NCBI GenBank assembly: GCA_015179025.1
Contig: WHUX01000003.1
Span: 868,001-932,000 of the forward strand
Direction: 5' to 3'
Source: Terfezia claveryi
Lineage: Eukaryota; Ascomycota; Pezizomycetes; Pezizales; Pezizaceae
Length of the DNA: 64,000 nt
In this document: positions 1 to 12,320 of the stretch, in pieces
Layout: the number at the start of each line of letters is the position of its first letter
Position numbering within the stretch: the stretch's first letter is position 1
Translations under genes and position numbers: made by a program
Notes under the pieces: model-generated
Seen by the model: only the letters and a program-made list of their open reading frames with translations
Databases searched by the model: none
Told to the model about the DNA's origin: nothing

Positions 1-1473
1 TATCCAGTACGAAAAAACTCGAGCGCATTCACGACGACGGCATTTCGACGAAATTCATACGGTGGTGGACTTTCAGTTGCGCCAGAGGATACATACAATC
101 AGTTCGATATGAGCTCTGCCGTGGGAAGCCCCGAAGAAGGGTTTGAAAGCTTACAGTTTCTTGACTTCGCGTTTGGACAGCCAACGCCATCCTCAATCTC
201 TACAACTTCCGACTTGTTTTCGTCCACGGGGTCAGTCCCGTACATCCCTGTGGAGGATAGCGACAGGAGCCTCCTCGACCATTTCCTAGAATCAGTTGTT
301 CGACTGATTTTCCCCATTCTGGATATAAATCTCCAAGGTTTAGCTAGGCAGGAAGTTGTCCTCCCTGCTCTGGCTACCAATAAGTGTTATATGCACTGCT
401 GCCTCTCGATCGCTGCCCTCCATCTCAAATCATCCCACCAGATTCCTTCGGAGTACATTGACCAAGATATTATGAGACACAGGTATGCAACAATCGCAGA
501 GCTTTGCGAGGCTCTGAAAAATGATGCCGATCACCTCCAGATTCTAGAGGCCACGCTCGGAATGATTCTTTTCCAGTGTTCCGTCGGTCACCCTGATGAT
601 TGTCTTCCTGATATCCCTTGGCACAGCCATTTTCAAGCCGTGACCTCTCTTGTACAAAAGTTGGATTTACCACGAGCCCTAGATGAGATTACTTCGCCTG
701 GTGGAAATCCAGTTCAATTTACACCCCCGCCTTTCAACATGACCCTCACCGCCTGGATCGATATCTTTGGTGCCACCATGCTTGGCCGAGCCCCTCAGTT
801 TGCCGATACTTACCGTGAAAAACATTTGTCAAGGGGCCACTCAGGGTTACAGGAGCTTATGGGATGCGATGATCAGGTTATGTATCTCATTTCTGAGATC
901 GCCTGCCTCGAAGCCCTGAAGACAGACAACATGCTCTCCGATATGGATTTATGTGAACACGTCAAGTCTCTTGCTAGCAAGATTGACGAGACAGAGGACA
1001 TGATTATAGCTGCAAAGGGCCTTCACATCCCCCCAGTTGTCAGGCCTAATGGGTCAATTGACCAGTCTGCTTTGTCACGCCACATGACCGCCGCCTTCCG
1101 CTACGCTGCCCGAATTTATTTGTGCTCCCTCGTTCCAGGATTCGATAGAAACCAAATTCAAGTAAAGGAGCTACTTAACAAACTCGTTGCTACGCTTGAG
1201 CAAATACCAGCTGGTGTGGATGGATTCGATCGATCTTTGGTCTGGGTTTATCTCATCGGTGGTAGTGTTTCTACCGAGGGCAGTCTCTTCAGACAGTTTT
1301 TGTGTAGAAGAGGACAGATGTTGGGAATGGAAGGAACAGATGGGTCTTGGGGGCGGATGATCAGGTTACTTGGCGAAGTCTGGAGGATTGAGGACAACCC
1401 CGCTACCGCTATGGGCGGCTGTAGGTGGAGAGAAATTATGTTTGCAAATGGATGGGACTTCTTACTGATATGA
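1..1473 (+). CDS. Fungal-specific transcription factor, C-terminal part (5' end outside window)
   Basis: The frame is open from base 1 to a TGA at 1471-1473, so the gene continues to the left of the window; the first in-window ATG (109) is probably internal. About 490 residues are visible. The mix of helical segments (LLDHFLESVVRLIFPIL near 270-320, CLSIAALHL near 400-425) and the C-terminal pattern WREIM..GWDFLLI is typical of the Fungal_trans_2 domain found in Pro1/ADV-1- and UGA3-like Zn2Cys6 regulators. No Cys6 zinc cluster is seen, as expected if it lies upstream. The role is probably nuclear transcription control; the target pathway cannot be told. The family is inferred from pattern and not from a search. 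The ORF has no stops and looks functional. Confidence 0.8.
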   Translation, partial: YPVRKNSSAFTTTAFRRNSYGGGLSVAPEDTYNQFDMSSAVGSPEEGFESLQFLDFAFGQPTPSSISTTSDLFSSTGSVPYIPVEDSDRSLLDHFLESVVRLIFPILDINLQGLARQEVVLPALATNKCYMHCCLSIAALHLKSSHQIPSEYIDQDIMRHRYATIAELCEALKNDADHLQILEATLGMILFQCSVGHPDDCLPDIPWHSHFQAVTSLVQKLDLPRALDEITSPGGNPVQFTPPPFNMTLTAWIDIFGATMLGRAPQFADTYREKHLSRGHSGLQELMGCDDQVMYLISEIACLEALKTDNMLSDMDLCEHVKSLASKIDETEDMIIAAKGLHIPPVVRPNGSIDQSALSRHMTAAFRYAARIYLCSLVPGFDRNQIQVKELLNKLVATLEQIPAGVDGFDRSLVWVYLIGGSVSTEGSLFRQFLCRRGQMLGMEGTDGSWGRMIRLLGEVWRIEDNPATAMGGCRWREIMFANGWDFLLI

Positions 1474-4446
1474 GCTGGTTGCTCATTTTTGCTTTATATT
1501 TGGTTATTATACTTGCTTTTCGGGCGTTCGATGGTTTCTACACATGATGGGTCTTGGGTTTACCACTATATCACTCCGGTTTCGAGTGCTTTGTTTGAAA
1601 TTTTCTCGCCTTCCCCCAACTCACGACGCGAGCTGGCGCTGAGCGCTGAAATCACCACTTGCTTTTCTGTCACTTATATTTGGGTTTTATTTCTTTTTTA
1701 TTTTTATTTTTTTCCTTGAACTATGGGAAAAGGGTTTCAGAACAGCTTGACGGATGGGAGGACAGGTATTTTAGGAATCGGGAGTTGGATGCAATATAAA
1801 GAGGAGGATGGGTTATTTTTTTTTTTCCTTTTTCTTGGGTTTATACGTTGAATTGTTTTAATAGCGAGGTGTTCGTTTGGGTTTCTGTTTTTTTTTCCAT
1901 TCTTATCTAACATCTTGTGGTGAGATGTTCCCTTTTTTTTTCCTATTCATTTTCATTTTTTTATAACTTGGCTCTCGGGGTGTACAGTACCAGAACGATA
2001 TCAGGAGGTCTAAGGTTGAATGGGTGGAGGGATCATGTATGCAGGAACAGCATTTCATCGGGATAACGAATTTGGATATAGAGTAAAGAGCATGGCATCA
2101 ATATTTGGCTTAGTTATTCACAAGAATCAAAGACGCAGATCTTAGTCAGTTTCTGCATCTCAGAATAGAAACGATCAGAAATAGACCAGTGACCCAAAAA
2201 TGGATGTGCTTCGGTTCAAACCCACCCTAGACAGGCAAATGATTTTCCATGTAAAGGCATCTCCTGCATGAGAGCTCGTAAAGAATCCCTGATCCTGGCC
2301 GATAAGAATACCCATGTCATTTGCAATCCTTCAGCATGGTTATCCCTGTCATCGCTACTTTTTACCGGCACCCCAGCATTCTCTTCGACCAATACATGTC
2401 ATAGACAGAGACCCCGCCTTGGATTGTGAAAGCGTAAACCAAAGATAGTGACGTAAAGTAAATATGACTTTAATAGCTCCGATATTAATTCGTTCGGAAG
2501 CAGAAGAAATGCATGGAGAGGCGATTGTTTAGGTAGTACCTATACATTCAATTATACGAAGCGTTAGGATTACCGTACCTATTATAAAAGGCACAATCGC
2601 AAACACCTCCTGTTGTATGTATATCGTGAAGCCGATTCACAGACGGCCCGAGGCGCACGGGAGTGTTTCGGAAATAAGCACAGACCTTGGTTCTCGCTAG
2701 CGTCATCCGTTTATTACGGCAATTGTGTTGTATGTGTGATGATGTGGAAGATTAGGCGGCAGTGGACTCTGCGTATCAATAGGTATCATAATCTATCCTA
2801 ACACCATGGCTATTTAATCAAGGCCATCGACATGGTATGCGTACATCATGACGAATAAACCGCGGGCTCGAAAGCCGGCTTGGGTACCTCAAGTTCTTAA
2901 GCTATGGAAATTTCTGAACCCAGTCGGCATAACGAAGCCGGTATCGATAAATTGCATCCCTGACGTATCGGATCCGATATCAAAGCTCGACGACATTGCG
3001 ATTCTGTCCTATAGGTACTATAGGGGCGTAGTAAGCGTAATCTCGTTTAGCTATGTTTCTACAAGGATTATAGAATTCATTGTAACGGTAGTGAAATAAT
3101 GCACAAAAAGCAAGCATGTTTGCCCTGTTACGCTCTTTTGCGAAGAATGTTGACTAAGGCGCCGGTAAATACCTCTGGGCAGTACTTTTAGATGGAGGCA
3201 ACACACGTAATTGGTCCACCTCTTCTCGACCACCTACCCCAACATACCATAAAATGCCTGGAACTAGTGCTGACAGAAGAAAGATGCATAAGCCCCTCCT
3301 GCGAACACCATAAAAGAGAGGAATTCTGCTTAAACATGATTTGGCAAGGGTAAAAAGTGGCCGAAGCTGGATTGGCTTTTAAGGCTACATAAGGCACTTT
3401 GGATATGCCCTATATTGCAAGTGAACTGGGTAAAATTATATTATCTGGAGGGCTCAGGAGCTGGGGCACAAATTCATGTTGCAATCTATATATTCAGGGC
3501 TATCTTTTAAAGGGAGGGCCAGCAATTGACCTCTTGCGAGCTAGATTTCTACGATGACACTAAATTATATGCAACAGAAATTATCGTGCATCATGAAAAG
3601 GCATGTCTGACACATTCCGTTAACCAACCTCAACCTGTCTAACCTTCCGGGATCTAACTATGGATCTCTTTGATTGAATTCCCCCAGGAGTGTTTCGAAG
3701 CTTTCTACACAAGGGCATACGTGCGGCTCTGAGTTTGCTAAACTGGAATAGTAAGACAAATTGTAGTCATATCTACCCATCCTTTATGAACAGTTCTGGG
3801 CTGCTAGTTTGTAGCTTATTGTAAGTGTTGGAAGGTACCTCACCGGTAAGTCTATATGATAGCACAATGCTGAATTGATAACAATTAAAGGTTTATATTC
3901 ACTTTGGCATAAGAAATATATGGCGGGGAATACCACGGGGGGTACACAGGTAAGAACAGGCTGTAGAGTATACCCAGAGAGCACTTGGAGTATGTGGAGA
4001 GTACAGAGATACCCTAGTTGCTTTTATGCAAATAATTGGCCATATTTATCAACGTGTGACCTGAACAGGTATGAAATATGTGAATGGTTAGTACCTATTA
4101 GGGTGAGCCTGTGCTAGAGGCCTGGGTTTAATTCCCTTTTGCCACACTTCCCTGCATAGACAGTCACATCATATCCAGCGCCTGAAGGTGTCAGTGCTGC
4201 TGCCAAGCCCATTTTTTTTGTATAATAGAAGACTCTCCTTGATTGTATATGCATCAAAATGGCTGGAGCTCCTATTGACACTACAGAGTACCGCAATTCG
4301 TTGGGGACATGTCCGCGTTTTTGAACTCCGGTTTCCCTCCTTCTTCAGTGCCAATCGACACCCATTTCCTAGGATTATCCACTTATGCCAATACATATCT
4401 CGTAATTGGCACAATCCCATCCATAGATACTGGAAAACTGTTGGAC
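1474..4446. other. Spacer downstream of the regulator gene
   Basis: The first ~500 bases are T-rich with several T-runs, fitting a 3' UTR. The remainder is AT-rich with short open frames lacking gene-like composition or splice structure. I see no gene. Confidence 0.5.
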
Positions 4447-4640
4447 AAGTTTTTTTTTTTATTAAAATACTCATTACTCCTATTCGGTCCCAGTACCTAA
4501 AGGGACCATGAGGAGCCACCAGGTCCGACGCTAAATACACGAACTCAAGTGGATTGAGGTCCCATGCTGTCATTTACAGGCTTGTCACGATGACCCGAAG
4601 AGGCCGACTAAACCTCGACCCAAAAAGAGAACAAAGATGT
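4447..4640 (-). mobile_element. LINE 3' end (tail plus 3' UTR), minus strand
   Basis: Poly(T) at 4449-4460 is followed by the recurrent tail (ACTCCTATTCGGTCC, ATGAGGAGCCACC) and then by the more 5' 3'-UTR block around 4560-4620 (CATGCTGTCATTTACAGGC, GATGACCCGAAGAGGCC). The same two blocks occur in the copies at 27140 and 43971. A possible degenerate target duplication (GTTGGACAA before the tail, GTTGTGGACAA near 4757) would extend the insertion to about 4757. Confidence 0.7.
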
Positions 4641-4839
4641 ATCGAAGGTGGTAACAAAACCTTCAAAACCTCACCCAAAAAATTACCCGCAGGTGGGTGT
4701 TGGTCAAGCGGCCTGATCAATAATTTGATCTTACCCTTTCGTGGTAACAGTCTTAATAGTTGTGGACAAAAGGCCTCCTTTCCCTGTATATCAATGTCTG
4801 TTATGTCAGCTGCATACGTGAACATGGAGTAGTAGCTGT

Positions 4840-4917
4840 TTTTTTTTTATTTTAAAAAAACACATTACTCATATGCGGATGAGGGGGCCAATATGAGCCG
4901 CCCGGACTTCCGGGTGG
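4840..4917 (-). mobile_element. 78-bp LINE tail insertion with 14-bp target duplication
   Basis: A perfect direct repeat GGAGTAGTAGCTGT flanks the segment at 4826-4839 and 4918-4931. The insert is a T-run, the ACTCATATGCGG tail and the GGACTTCCGGGTGG half-hairpin. It is a severely 5'-truncated retrocopy, oriented minus (poly(A) on the left). Confidence 0.85.
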
Positions 4918-4931
4918 GGAGTAGTAGCTGT

Positions 4932-7220
4932 GCGTCTTCTGGACATGGGATTTTAGGCCTTTGCTGTACATATACTATAGATATAGCTCGATGAGGGTTT
5001 ATTGGTCCTTGTTATATTCATGCATTCTCCTAATATATATAGAGTGGAACAAAAGGGATTTTTGATAACTGAACCTTGCTCCTTCCTCTTTTAAGGGTTG
5101 TCAATCAATGTGGGTATTAGCCATGATAATGTGGAACACCAGGTCAAATTAATTGACGTAAAGTAATATTAGATTACTCTGGTTGAATGATAGGGCGTTG
5201 GACTGACCCTAGTGTAGCTTTGCTGTTTAACATATGTACGCAAATGAACTAGTGAGCAGGGGATCCTGAGTATCTGAAGTACGACGACTCAAGGGCCATA
5301 TAACGGTATGATAACTTCAAGTTCCAATAGCAATGATCTCTCTATCAAACAACTCTGGGAAAAGGTAGTTACAGTTGTGCAGCTAATGGGGATCTTCCGG
5401 TAGTTGTATGACATCGATTAAACTGTGATGCGCATGACTGGGAAACGACTTCATTTGGAAGTGGTTTGTGGTTTGAGTGTATAATGTGAATTATCAAGTT
5501 GTTGCGTTTGAATTTATTGCCTCAGTGTCTGGGTTTCTTTCCTTTGTAAGTACTGGAATTTCAACACAGTCATTGGCACTGTTGGAGAGTGTAACCGCTA
5601 GGACAAAACGTGATCACCAGGCGCCAGGTTTGCTTAGACACCGGTAGTTATATTGTACGCTCACAAGCACAATATAACTTGTGCCTTGTCCTTTCATGAG
5701 TTGCGATTAGCAATCTGAGATTATGGCTTGCTTCCTGGCTACCAGTTAAGGTTTGTACGATACTTGTTTGAAGTTCTAGAGCATTTCAGAATATGGAGTC
5801 ACACGTGATCTTGCTCTGGGGCTCGAGATTATTTATAGCCAATGATACCGAATGTCCGGCAACTTTGTACTGCCTATTAGAAATTGACCCTTGAAATTAT
5901 ATATTACATATCCTCTAAAATCTATCATTTGCTGGATAATATATATTGATCACTAGTACTATACCATGCACACAAGCATGTATTGTATGTCATGATTCGT
6001 CCGGATCTAGGTATCTATGATATTCTATACGTAGATACGTATTAATATTATATGAGATTAGATCTACTTTTTATCACGGAAATTATCATGACAGATCTTC
6101 ACTGGCTGCAATTGAGGGACCGAATTGATTCCTGGCAAGCAGGCTGGCTGTCAGGCCTAAGCATCTTGCGTTTATGAGCTTTCTGATTAGAAAAGGAAGT
6201 CGTGTGCACTGTATGTGAGAACCAAAATTCCTCTCTCACGTGGAAGGGAGGGATCTCCTGCATGAGTTTACAAAGAATTAAACGCTATATGCTCAGAGAC
6301 GTCACATATAAATCTCAGGCCACGTGGTAGCAAAATTGTTCCTCAAGGGGAATAAAGAAATTTTCTTGTAGATTTGGATTTGGATTGAATCTAGACTACG
6401 TGCCTGAGTGGAAAAATTTGAGTTCACACTGTATTATGCATGTAGTTATTCTTGGTTCATAGATTCACTATATATCTATATTACTATATATCTATATTAC
6501 TATATAGTTGTGATAACTAGATAAACCTACTATCTCATGGACCAAGAGCAGCAAGTGTATTTCGGTCTAGTAGTACAGTAATAGGTTCGTTATATTCAGG
6601 TTACATCATCTGCATATCTCTTGCAGTAGTAAACTTATCCATGTTCATGGAAATGTAGCTATGGGGTGCAATATTTATTAACTGATTTACAGAAGGAATC
6701 AGGGTAAGTCGAATTAGAAGTACGTGAGCCGCGCCAAAGTAAAATGGCAGAATTCAGGGTAATTTTGCTGAAATGTCAAGAATAAGAAGCGGAAGGGAAT
6801 GTAGATCACTAGGTAAGTGAAGATGATAAAAATTTCATGCATATATACATACGTACATACTAAGATAATATCAAGAAAGTCCAGCTTTGCCTCGGTCAAC
6901 TTTGTTACTTTGCCCACCGTCCCGTATTATGGATGCTCTGGAATAAACACCTCAAGTCTTTTTTCTTGAGAATTTATATCAAAGCTTTTCTCTCATCAAA
7001 ACCCTAGCCATGGGACAGTCCAGGTAGTAATTTTTGGTGCTGGAACTGTTAAGAAGTATACATGATCGATCTATCACCAAAAATTCTATTTTTTAAAACT
7101 CGATTACTAGCACGCGTACGTCAAACAAACAAAACTCCCATAGTGTGAATATGTTACACCATATTGCACTATGTGCCCTCGAGGCCTCATGGATCTTCGA
7201 AGTTCAAGGATATCCATGCA
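4932..7220. other. AT-rich spacer
   Basis: No supported coding region. It contains an AT-rich tandem repeat at 6468-6506 and short palindromic AT stretches. Small ORFs here lack conserved features. Confidence 0.45.
6468..6506. repeat. Short AT tandem repeat
   Basis: About two and a half copies of a 17-19 bp unit built on CTATATATCTATATTA. Noncoding. Confidence 0.7.
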
Positions 7221-7962
7221 TCACATCATGGCAACCGCGCAAATGAGCGCAACCAAAGCGCCAGATCCGAGCTTTGCGTTGACAGAGCGGTCTCCACCGG
7301 AGAGATAAGGAGGTGGTGGTCCGGTAGGTGGCCCGGTTGGGGTGGCTCCTAGTGCCGTCGGAGGATAGCCTGTGCCCGGGCCAGTGGCGCCAGGAGGTGT
7401 GGGGCCGCTTGGAAGACCTGGAGGTCCCGGATGTCCAGTTGGGACTGGAACTGGGACTGGTCCCCCGGGGGGTGGTGCAACTGGCCCTCCCGGTCCCGTT
7501 GGGATACTTGGTCCTGAGCCTGGAACAGTAGGCGCCAAGTGACCAGGGCCGATAGGTCCCACATGCTCGGGGGTTTCGACTGGGCCGGTTGGGTATGGCA
7601 GGGGCTCAGGGGCTGGAGGCAGAATGGCCACCGGTTCACCACCACCACCAGGGCCACCTGGACCAATAGGACCAGGTGACGTCCCAATGTCGCTGGGCAA
7701 TTCTGGGAGAACCGAGGTTGCCGGCCTCCCGGTATTCAAGGTTGCGGTAGGATAAACAACGACACCGTCCTGAACGGTCTCGGGATTTGAGCCCTAGAGC
7801 AAATGTAAGTGACTGGTTTCGAATTCTGCAGGCCGGCCGTCGACACGGCCGTGCCGAGCTTAATATTCGAATCCAAAGTAATCTACTCACCTCATCTGGT
7901 GCGTGCACTTGTGCTACCGCAAGGTAGGCAAAAAGCAATTGAAGAAAGAGCGACGTTTGCAT
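7221..7962 (-). CDS. Secreted Pro/Gly-rich surface protein, probably GPI-anchored (2 exons)
   Basis: Exon 1 is 7962-7891 (24 codons) and exon 2 is 7793-7221, with a 97-nt intron (GTGAGT donor at 7890, CTAG acceptor at 7794) in phase 0, giving about 214 residues. Residues 1-18 (MQTSLFLQLLFAYLAVAQ) form a signal peptide. The middle (about residues 55-185) is a low-complexity PGP/GPGG/PVPVPTG-type region. The C-terminus (SVNAKLGSGALVALICAVAMM; first 19 residues polar-to-hydrophobic) resembles a GPI-attachment signal. The likely role is a structural cell-wall or plasma-membrane protein; no catalytic domain is present. The splice model is supported by open frame, phase and junctions; the GPI call is an inference. 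The plus-strand ORFs overlapping it are shadows of the repetitive composition. Confidence 0.7.
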
Positions 7963-10364
7963 GATTGATAAGGAATGTAGTGTTTTGGACTGGAATAATT
8001 TCTGAGAATAGGGAAATAGGAATTCGAAATCAACGCAGAAGAGCTCAGATTAAATAAACCCCCATACAGAAAACGTCACCGTTTAACGCATACCAGTATA
8101 GAGGGTCAACTTTCAATGGTAGTACTACGTAGCATATTATTTTGTTGCTCTACACGTACCTCTACATATCCACTTTAAAAAAATTTCAAGCAGTATACTC
8201 TGTCTTTGACGTGTGAGTGTTGAGGGATGGAAACCTTAAGTTTGATTTTCGGCTCTTATTGCATGAGAATATCCCTCTTAAGTCTATGTACCGTACCTGT
8301 GCCCTGGAACTTGGGTAGTTTAATACTGTGTTTCATATAGGGGACGCCGTACGCGGAGTGGATTTTGCGCACTTGGGCTTATTTGGAGCCCAAAACTGGC
8401 CAAATTTCTACTTACTGGGTAACTCCGCACCGAAAAGTACGTACAAGGTTTTTACTGTTGAGTTCATGATCACCAGGTAGCTACCGGGGATTACCGAGGG
8501 TAACTAGTCCGATATTGGTAGTTTTCTCAATGGGGGGTGAAGCCAATCCGGATCTCGAAACAGTTGTCAAAAAAAGGTATGGTTGGTTGTAACCCCGAAG
8601 TGTCTAGTGGATGGTTGTAATAACCCCTCACTTTTACTTAAAGAGGGTTATTCCTTCTTTATTGTTCCTTGATCCCCCCTCGTCATGCAAAGACTATTCT
8701 ATCTATATGTGCTCTGTGTCTGTGACTAATCCCAAGCTAGCCTAATACAGCACAACCTTCTCACCATTTTGCTAACCCGATCCAGCACAGTCCTCTCTAA
8801 TTTACGCATACATAACTTTCCTACTAGGGACGAGCTTATAATTAGGCTTGGGCTGTACGGCATAATCGGTAATTACCTCGAGCTCTCTTTGTAATTTCTA
8901 GATACACATTGCATACTGGAAGTATGTAAGTGGACAATTAAGCTTTTCATCTCCAAAGCTGGATTACGATTCCAAGGAGAATTCAGCAGCAGGGTAGGTT
9001 CTATATTCAGTTTTGTCTTCTCAGGTAAGGTTCACTATTTGCCACGAAAGGGCTTGATGCTGTAATTTGGACGACAGTTTGACCATCTTATGATTTTTGT
9101 CAGATATTAAGTGATATATGCAAAATCAGCAAATATGAAACAGAAGAACGCAGGTTTATACGTAGTTGCTTCAGGTTTTGTTTTCCTGGCCCCCTGTTAC
9201 ACCATAATTTACAGTGCACGCGGAATTTCTGGGGTACAGAAAATTTCTAGTTTATGAAAACCCGTCCATTGGATATTGAGTGATATTTTGGGAGCGAGGA
9301 GCGTAGGGGTGTAGTGGCTCCAAGAGGATGGTGAGTGGTGTACATAAGTGAGAATCGTTCTTCATTAAATTCACTACGACATAGGCATGAATCAAGACGT
9401 GTGTCAAAGACCGCAGTAGAAAAGAAAGGTATACCGGACATCCTCTAAGGGCATGAAAGAATGCAGATAAGACTGTTGTATGTGCGGAGTGAATAAGGGG
9501 AGATAATAAGTTAACAAGTGAGGGGGGTAATCAATTCCCTCCGCCCAAATCTGTCCCAATGACAAAAAAAGCGATTGCAGTAACTCTGTAGTCTTCTGAC
9601 ATCAACAACATTATGTTGTAGCATCTCAATCCCATCCATCACTGGTTAAATGTACTGCTGCAGTTTTAATAAGATCCCACCAAGCGAACTCGACCTCGTT
9701 TGAAAATGGCGCTTGTAGGGGTTGTTGTTGAAGGTTATGAAGAGCAACACTAGCAGCAGATGAATAGAGAATGGCCAATAAAGGATCATTTCACCTGATG
9801 AGATGCACGTAAATGTATGAATATGGTAGATACACAGATGGGCTCTTGGTTCTAGGCGATGAATGTTGTACTTCGCATATGTTCTAACTTCCAACTATAC
9901 TGTTGGGCTTTGCTATATACACGCATAACGTAGTGCGTTAAAAACATGTACTTATGCGTGTGAGTCAATGTGTTGATCACCATGTGATTCCCAGCACTCT
10001 AGACCTATCTAGACCTGTGGATTAAGTAGTCAGCTAACATTTTTTTTTTTTTTTTTTTTTTTGTATGTCGACGGAAGTAACAAGTAGCTTTAGTTGACGG
10101 AGGGGTAGAACATGATGGAATACAGTGTTATGGACAGCAACACTAGCAATAGATGAATAGATGAATAGCCCACTTCACAACACTGTGTACGAATATGTCT
10201 GTACGCATGCGAAAATGTGTGGACGTATGAGAATATGCGCAGACGTATGTGTGAGTGCGAGATATGTGAATCTGAGATCTGAGACCGCTTGTCTACCCTA
10301 TCGAAGGATGTTCACAACCCCCTATATATACTTACAAAAAAACTGAATGATATAGTTACTTAGA
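7963..10364. other. Spacer with a diverged duplicated segment
   Basis: No supported gene. Segments near 9740-9790 and 10135-10170 share AGCAACACTAGCA.CAGATGAATAGA-like sequence, suggesting an old local duplication. A 24-base T-run at 10041 is not followed by the LINE tail motif. Confidence 0.4.
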
Positions 10365-10790
10365 ATACTGCTGTAAAATAACCATTTCCGTACATCAGCT
10401 ACTCATCTTCACATGTGTTTACTCTCTTCGCTTACTAGTCTATTTACCAATACCGTTGCTTCAAGTTACTGTCTGCATATCAGTTCATTGATTACGCATG
10501 TACTTAGACATGTACGCATCAGGCATAATTGTTTTCGCATATTCACGGTATTGCTCTTACTAGTATATTAGCTTAAGATTGCTCTTACCCTGATCTCAGA
10601 TCTACTTATACGAGCTCTCAGGACACTCATGTATATATGATATGCTTCTTAGGATCTCAATAGACGGTTAGCTTCTCGCACCACACACTGCCTCACAGCA
10701 CTATAGTCCACCGCTGCCTCCTCCATTCAAAGCCTCCGCGATACACTCGCTCAGAAGCCTTTCAATAAATACGTGATAGCGAGTAGATTC
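10365..10790 (+). mobile_element. Diverged solo LTR remnant, orientation opposite to the 13.2 and 33.7 kb copies
   Basis: Shares ordered blocks with the LTR at 33710-36002 read on the opposite strand: ACCATTTC, TTCGCTTACTAG, ACCCTGATCTC, TACGAGCTCTCAGGACACTC, ATATGCTTCTT, GTCCACCGCTGC and CTTTCAATAA. The ends are eroded, so the limits are approximate. Confidence 0.65.
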
Positions 10791-11078
10791 TGTAGTTTAC
10801 ATGTGTGTGCTGGTATGCCTGACCTACACATATGCTAATCAACAGAACACCTGCGCCAAGAATATCACAAGAGTTTCCTAATTGGGTAGGAATACCAAGC
10901 CCTTAGTGCTAGATACAAGAGATCAAGGGACGAGAACTCAGTAAATAGAACAAGACTGTTGTAGTAGCCTGGCACTGGTATACATGACCCTATTGATTAT
11001 GTTATTTATTCTACTTCTAACACCATTCTCATCGAATTTGATCAATTATAAAGTATTATGCTTCTATCATACTGATTA

Positions 11079-11246
11079 CCAGGAAAACTGGTGAATCAGA
11101 CTCCTTGTCTGTCTCTTTGCTCTTTCCTTTTTGTGGTAGGAGCGTTACTAGTTGTGGGCAGATTAGCGTCCTTGACTCGAATTTTGACTTATTCCAGAGT
11201 TATGATTCAGATACAGACAAGGAGTCTTATTCACCAGTTTTCCCGG
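11079..11246. mobile_element. TA-flanked MITE (168 bp)
   Basis: Terminal inverted repeats of about 37 bp (left begins CCAGGAAAACTGGTGAATCA, right is the complement beginning CCGGGAAAACTGGTGAATAA) are about 90% identical and are flanked by TA at 11077-11078 and 11247-11248. There is no transposase ORF. The TA target suggests a Tc1/mariner-type (Fot1/pogo) mobiliser. Confidence 0.75.
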
Positions 11247-11251
11247 TACAG

Positions 11252-12263
11252 TTAAAAACAATCAATAGATACCGTATTAATTCGCAAGTAAGAATGCCGT
11301 CTTATTTACACGGGCGGTCGGAGGGGCCTTAAATCAACTGTCTTATATACGATACTAGCTTAAACACGAGATACTGTCTTCTAAAAGAACTCCGGAAAGA
11401 CGCCGACAGTGGCATAATTGATATCTTAGTTACAACGATCATCCCCAAGCGTAATATTGCATATTGAACAATCTCAAGGTCGGAACCTTCATCTTCTCTG
11501 TCCGCTTGCCAGAGTTCTGCAGCTGCGAAACAGAGGTTGCTCGAGGTTTTTGGTTTGTTGTTTGCGCATTGGGTCAAGCACGAGGTGCCAGCGGAATTGA
11601 CATTGGACCAAGTGATGGTGATGAGTGTAAGAAACAGACTGCGTCAGTCAACGTCAAGAACGTCAAGATTACCACACTACAGTCTTATAAGAAAAATTTG
11701 CTGTCTAATACACGATTCGGATATCTCGGCCAAACTTAGGATGTTTTACCCCTGTCTTATACACTAATACTGTCCTGCGGAGTGATACTGTTTTACTTGC
11801 AAATTAGTACTTCAAAATTGGTAGCAATTGGTAGCATTTCCTTAAAGACCTCCAATCTCTTCAACTTAGCTATATCTACTTTTAAAATATCATCTAGACA
11901 GTCATGCAAAAAAGGCTTTGTCGGATAGCGTATGAAGCACAAATAGACCTTCCGGTCAGCGAGCTCTAGACAGCACCACGTAACCTGCTATGTAAAGTTT
12001 GGTGCCCTGAACCTACTGGATTAGTAGGTGGGACAATGGTCACATGAGTCTTGGCACAATCTCGGTATAAAGGGTGGAACGGAGCTGAAGAATTGAAGTC
12101 AAGGAAGTTCATCATCTCACAGCTATGTTCCCCGTAAAATAGCCGTGATTCCAGAAGTAGCTTTGAAATCTACAGCAACCTTATTGAACGTTCTCCCTTA
12201 TACGTTAAAGTCTGTGATGGCAACACAAGATTTGGTGGTAGAGAGATTACGAATCTTTGTTGT
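11252..12263. other. Spacer
   Basis: Only short overlapping ORFs on both strands with no domain, signal peptide or splice support. I see no gene. Confidence 0.4.
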
Positions 12264-12276
12264 GCCCTGATCTATA

Positions 12277-12320
12277 TTTTTTTTTTTTTTTTAAATACTT
12301 AGTACTCCTATGCAGCCCCG
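12277..12320 (-). mobile_element. 44-bp LINE tail insertion with 13-bp target duplication
   Basis: GCCCTGATCTATA occurs at 12264-12276 and again at 12321-12333. Between them lie only a T-run and AAATACTTAGTACTCCTATG plus a few bases, making this the shortest clean retrocopy in the window. Confidence 0.85.

Noticed and set aside
2848..3099. 83-codon plus ORF
   Set aside because: No domain, no promoter, and an equally long ORF overlaps on the other strand.
10041..10064. Long T-run as a possible LINE tail
   Set aside because: Not followed by ACTCCTATGCGG-like sequence or hairpins and no flanking duplication.
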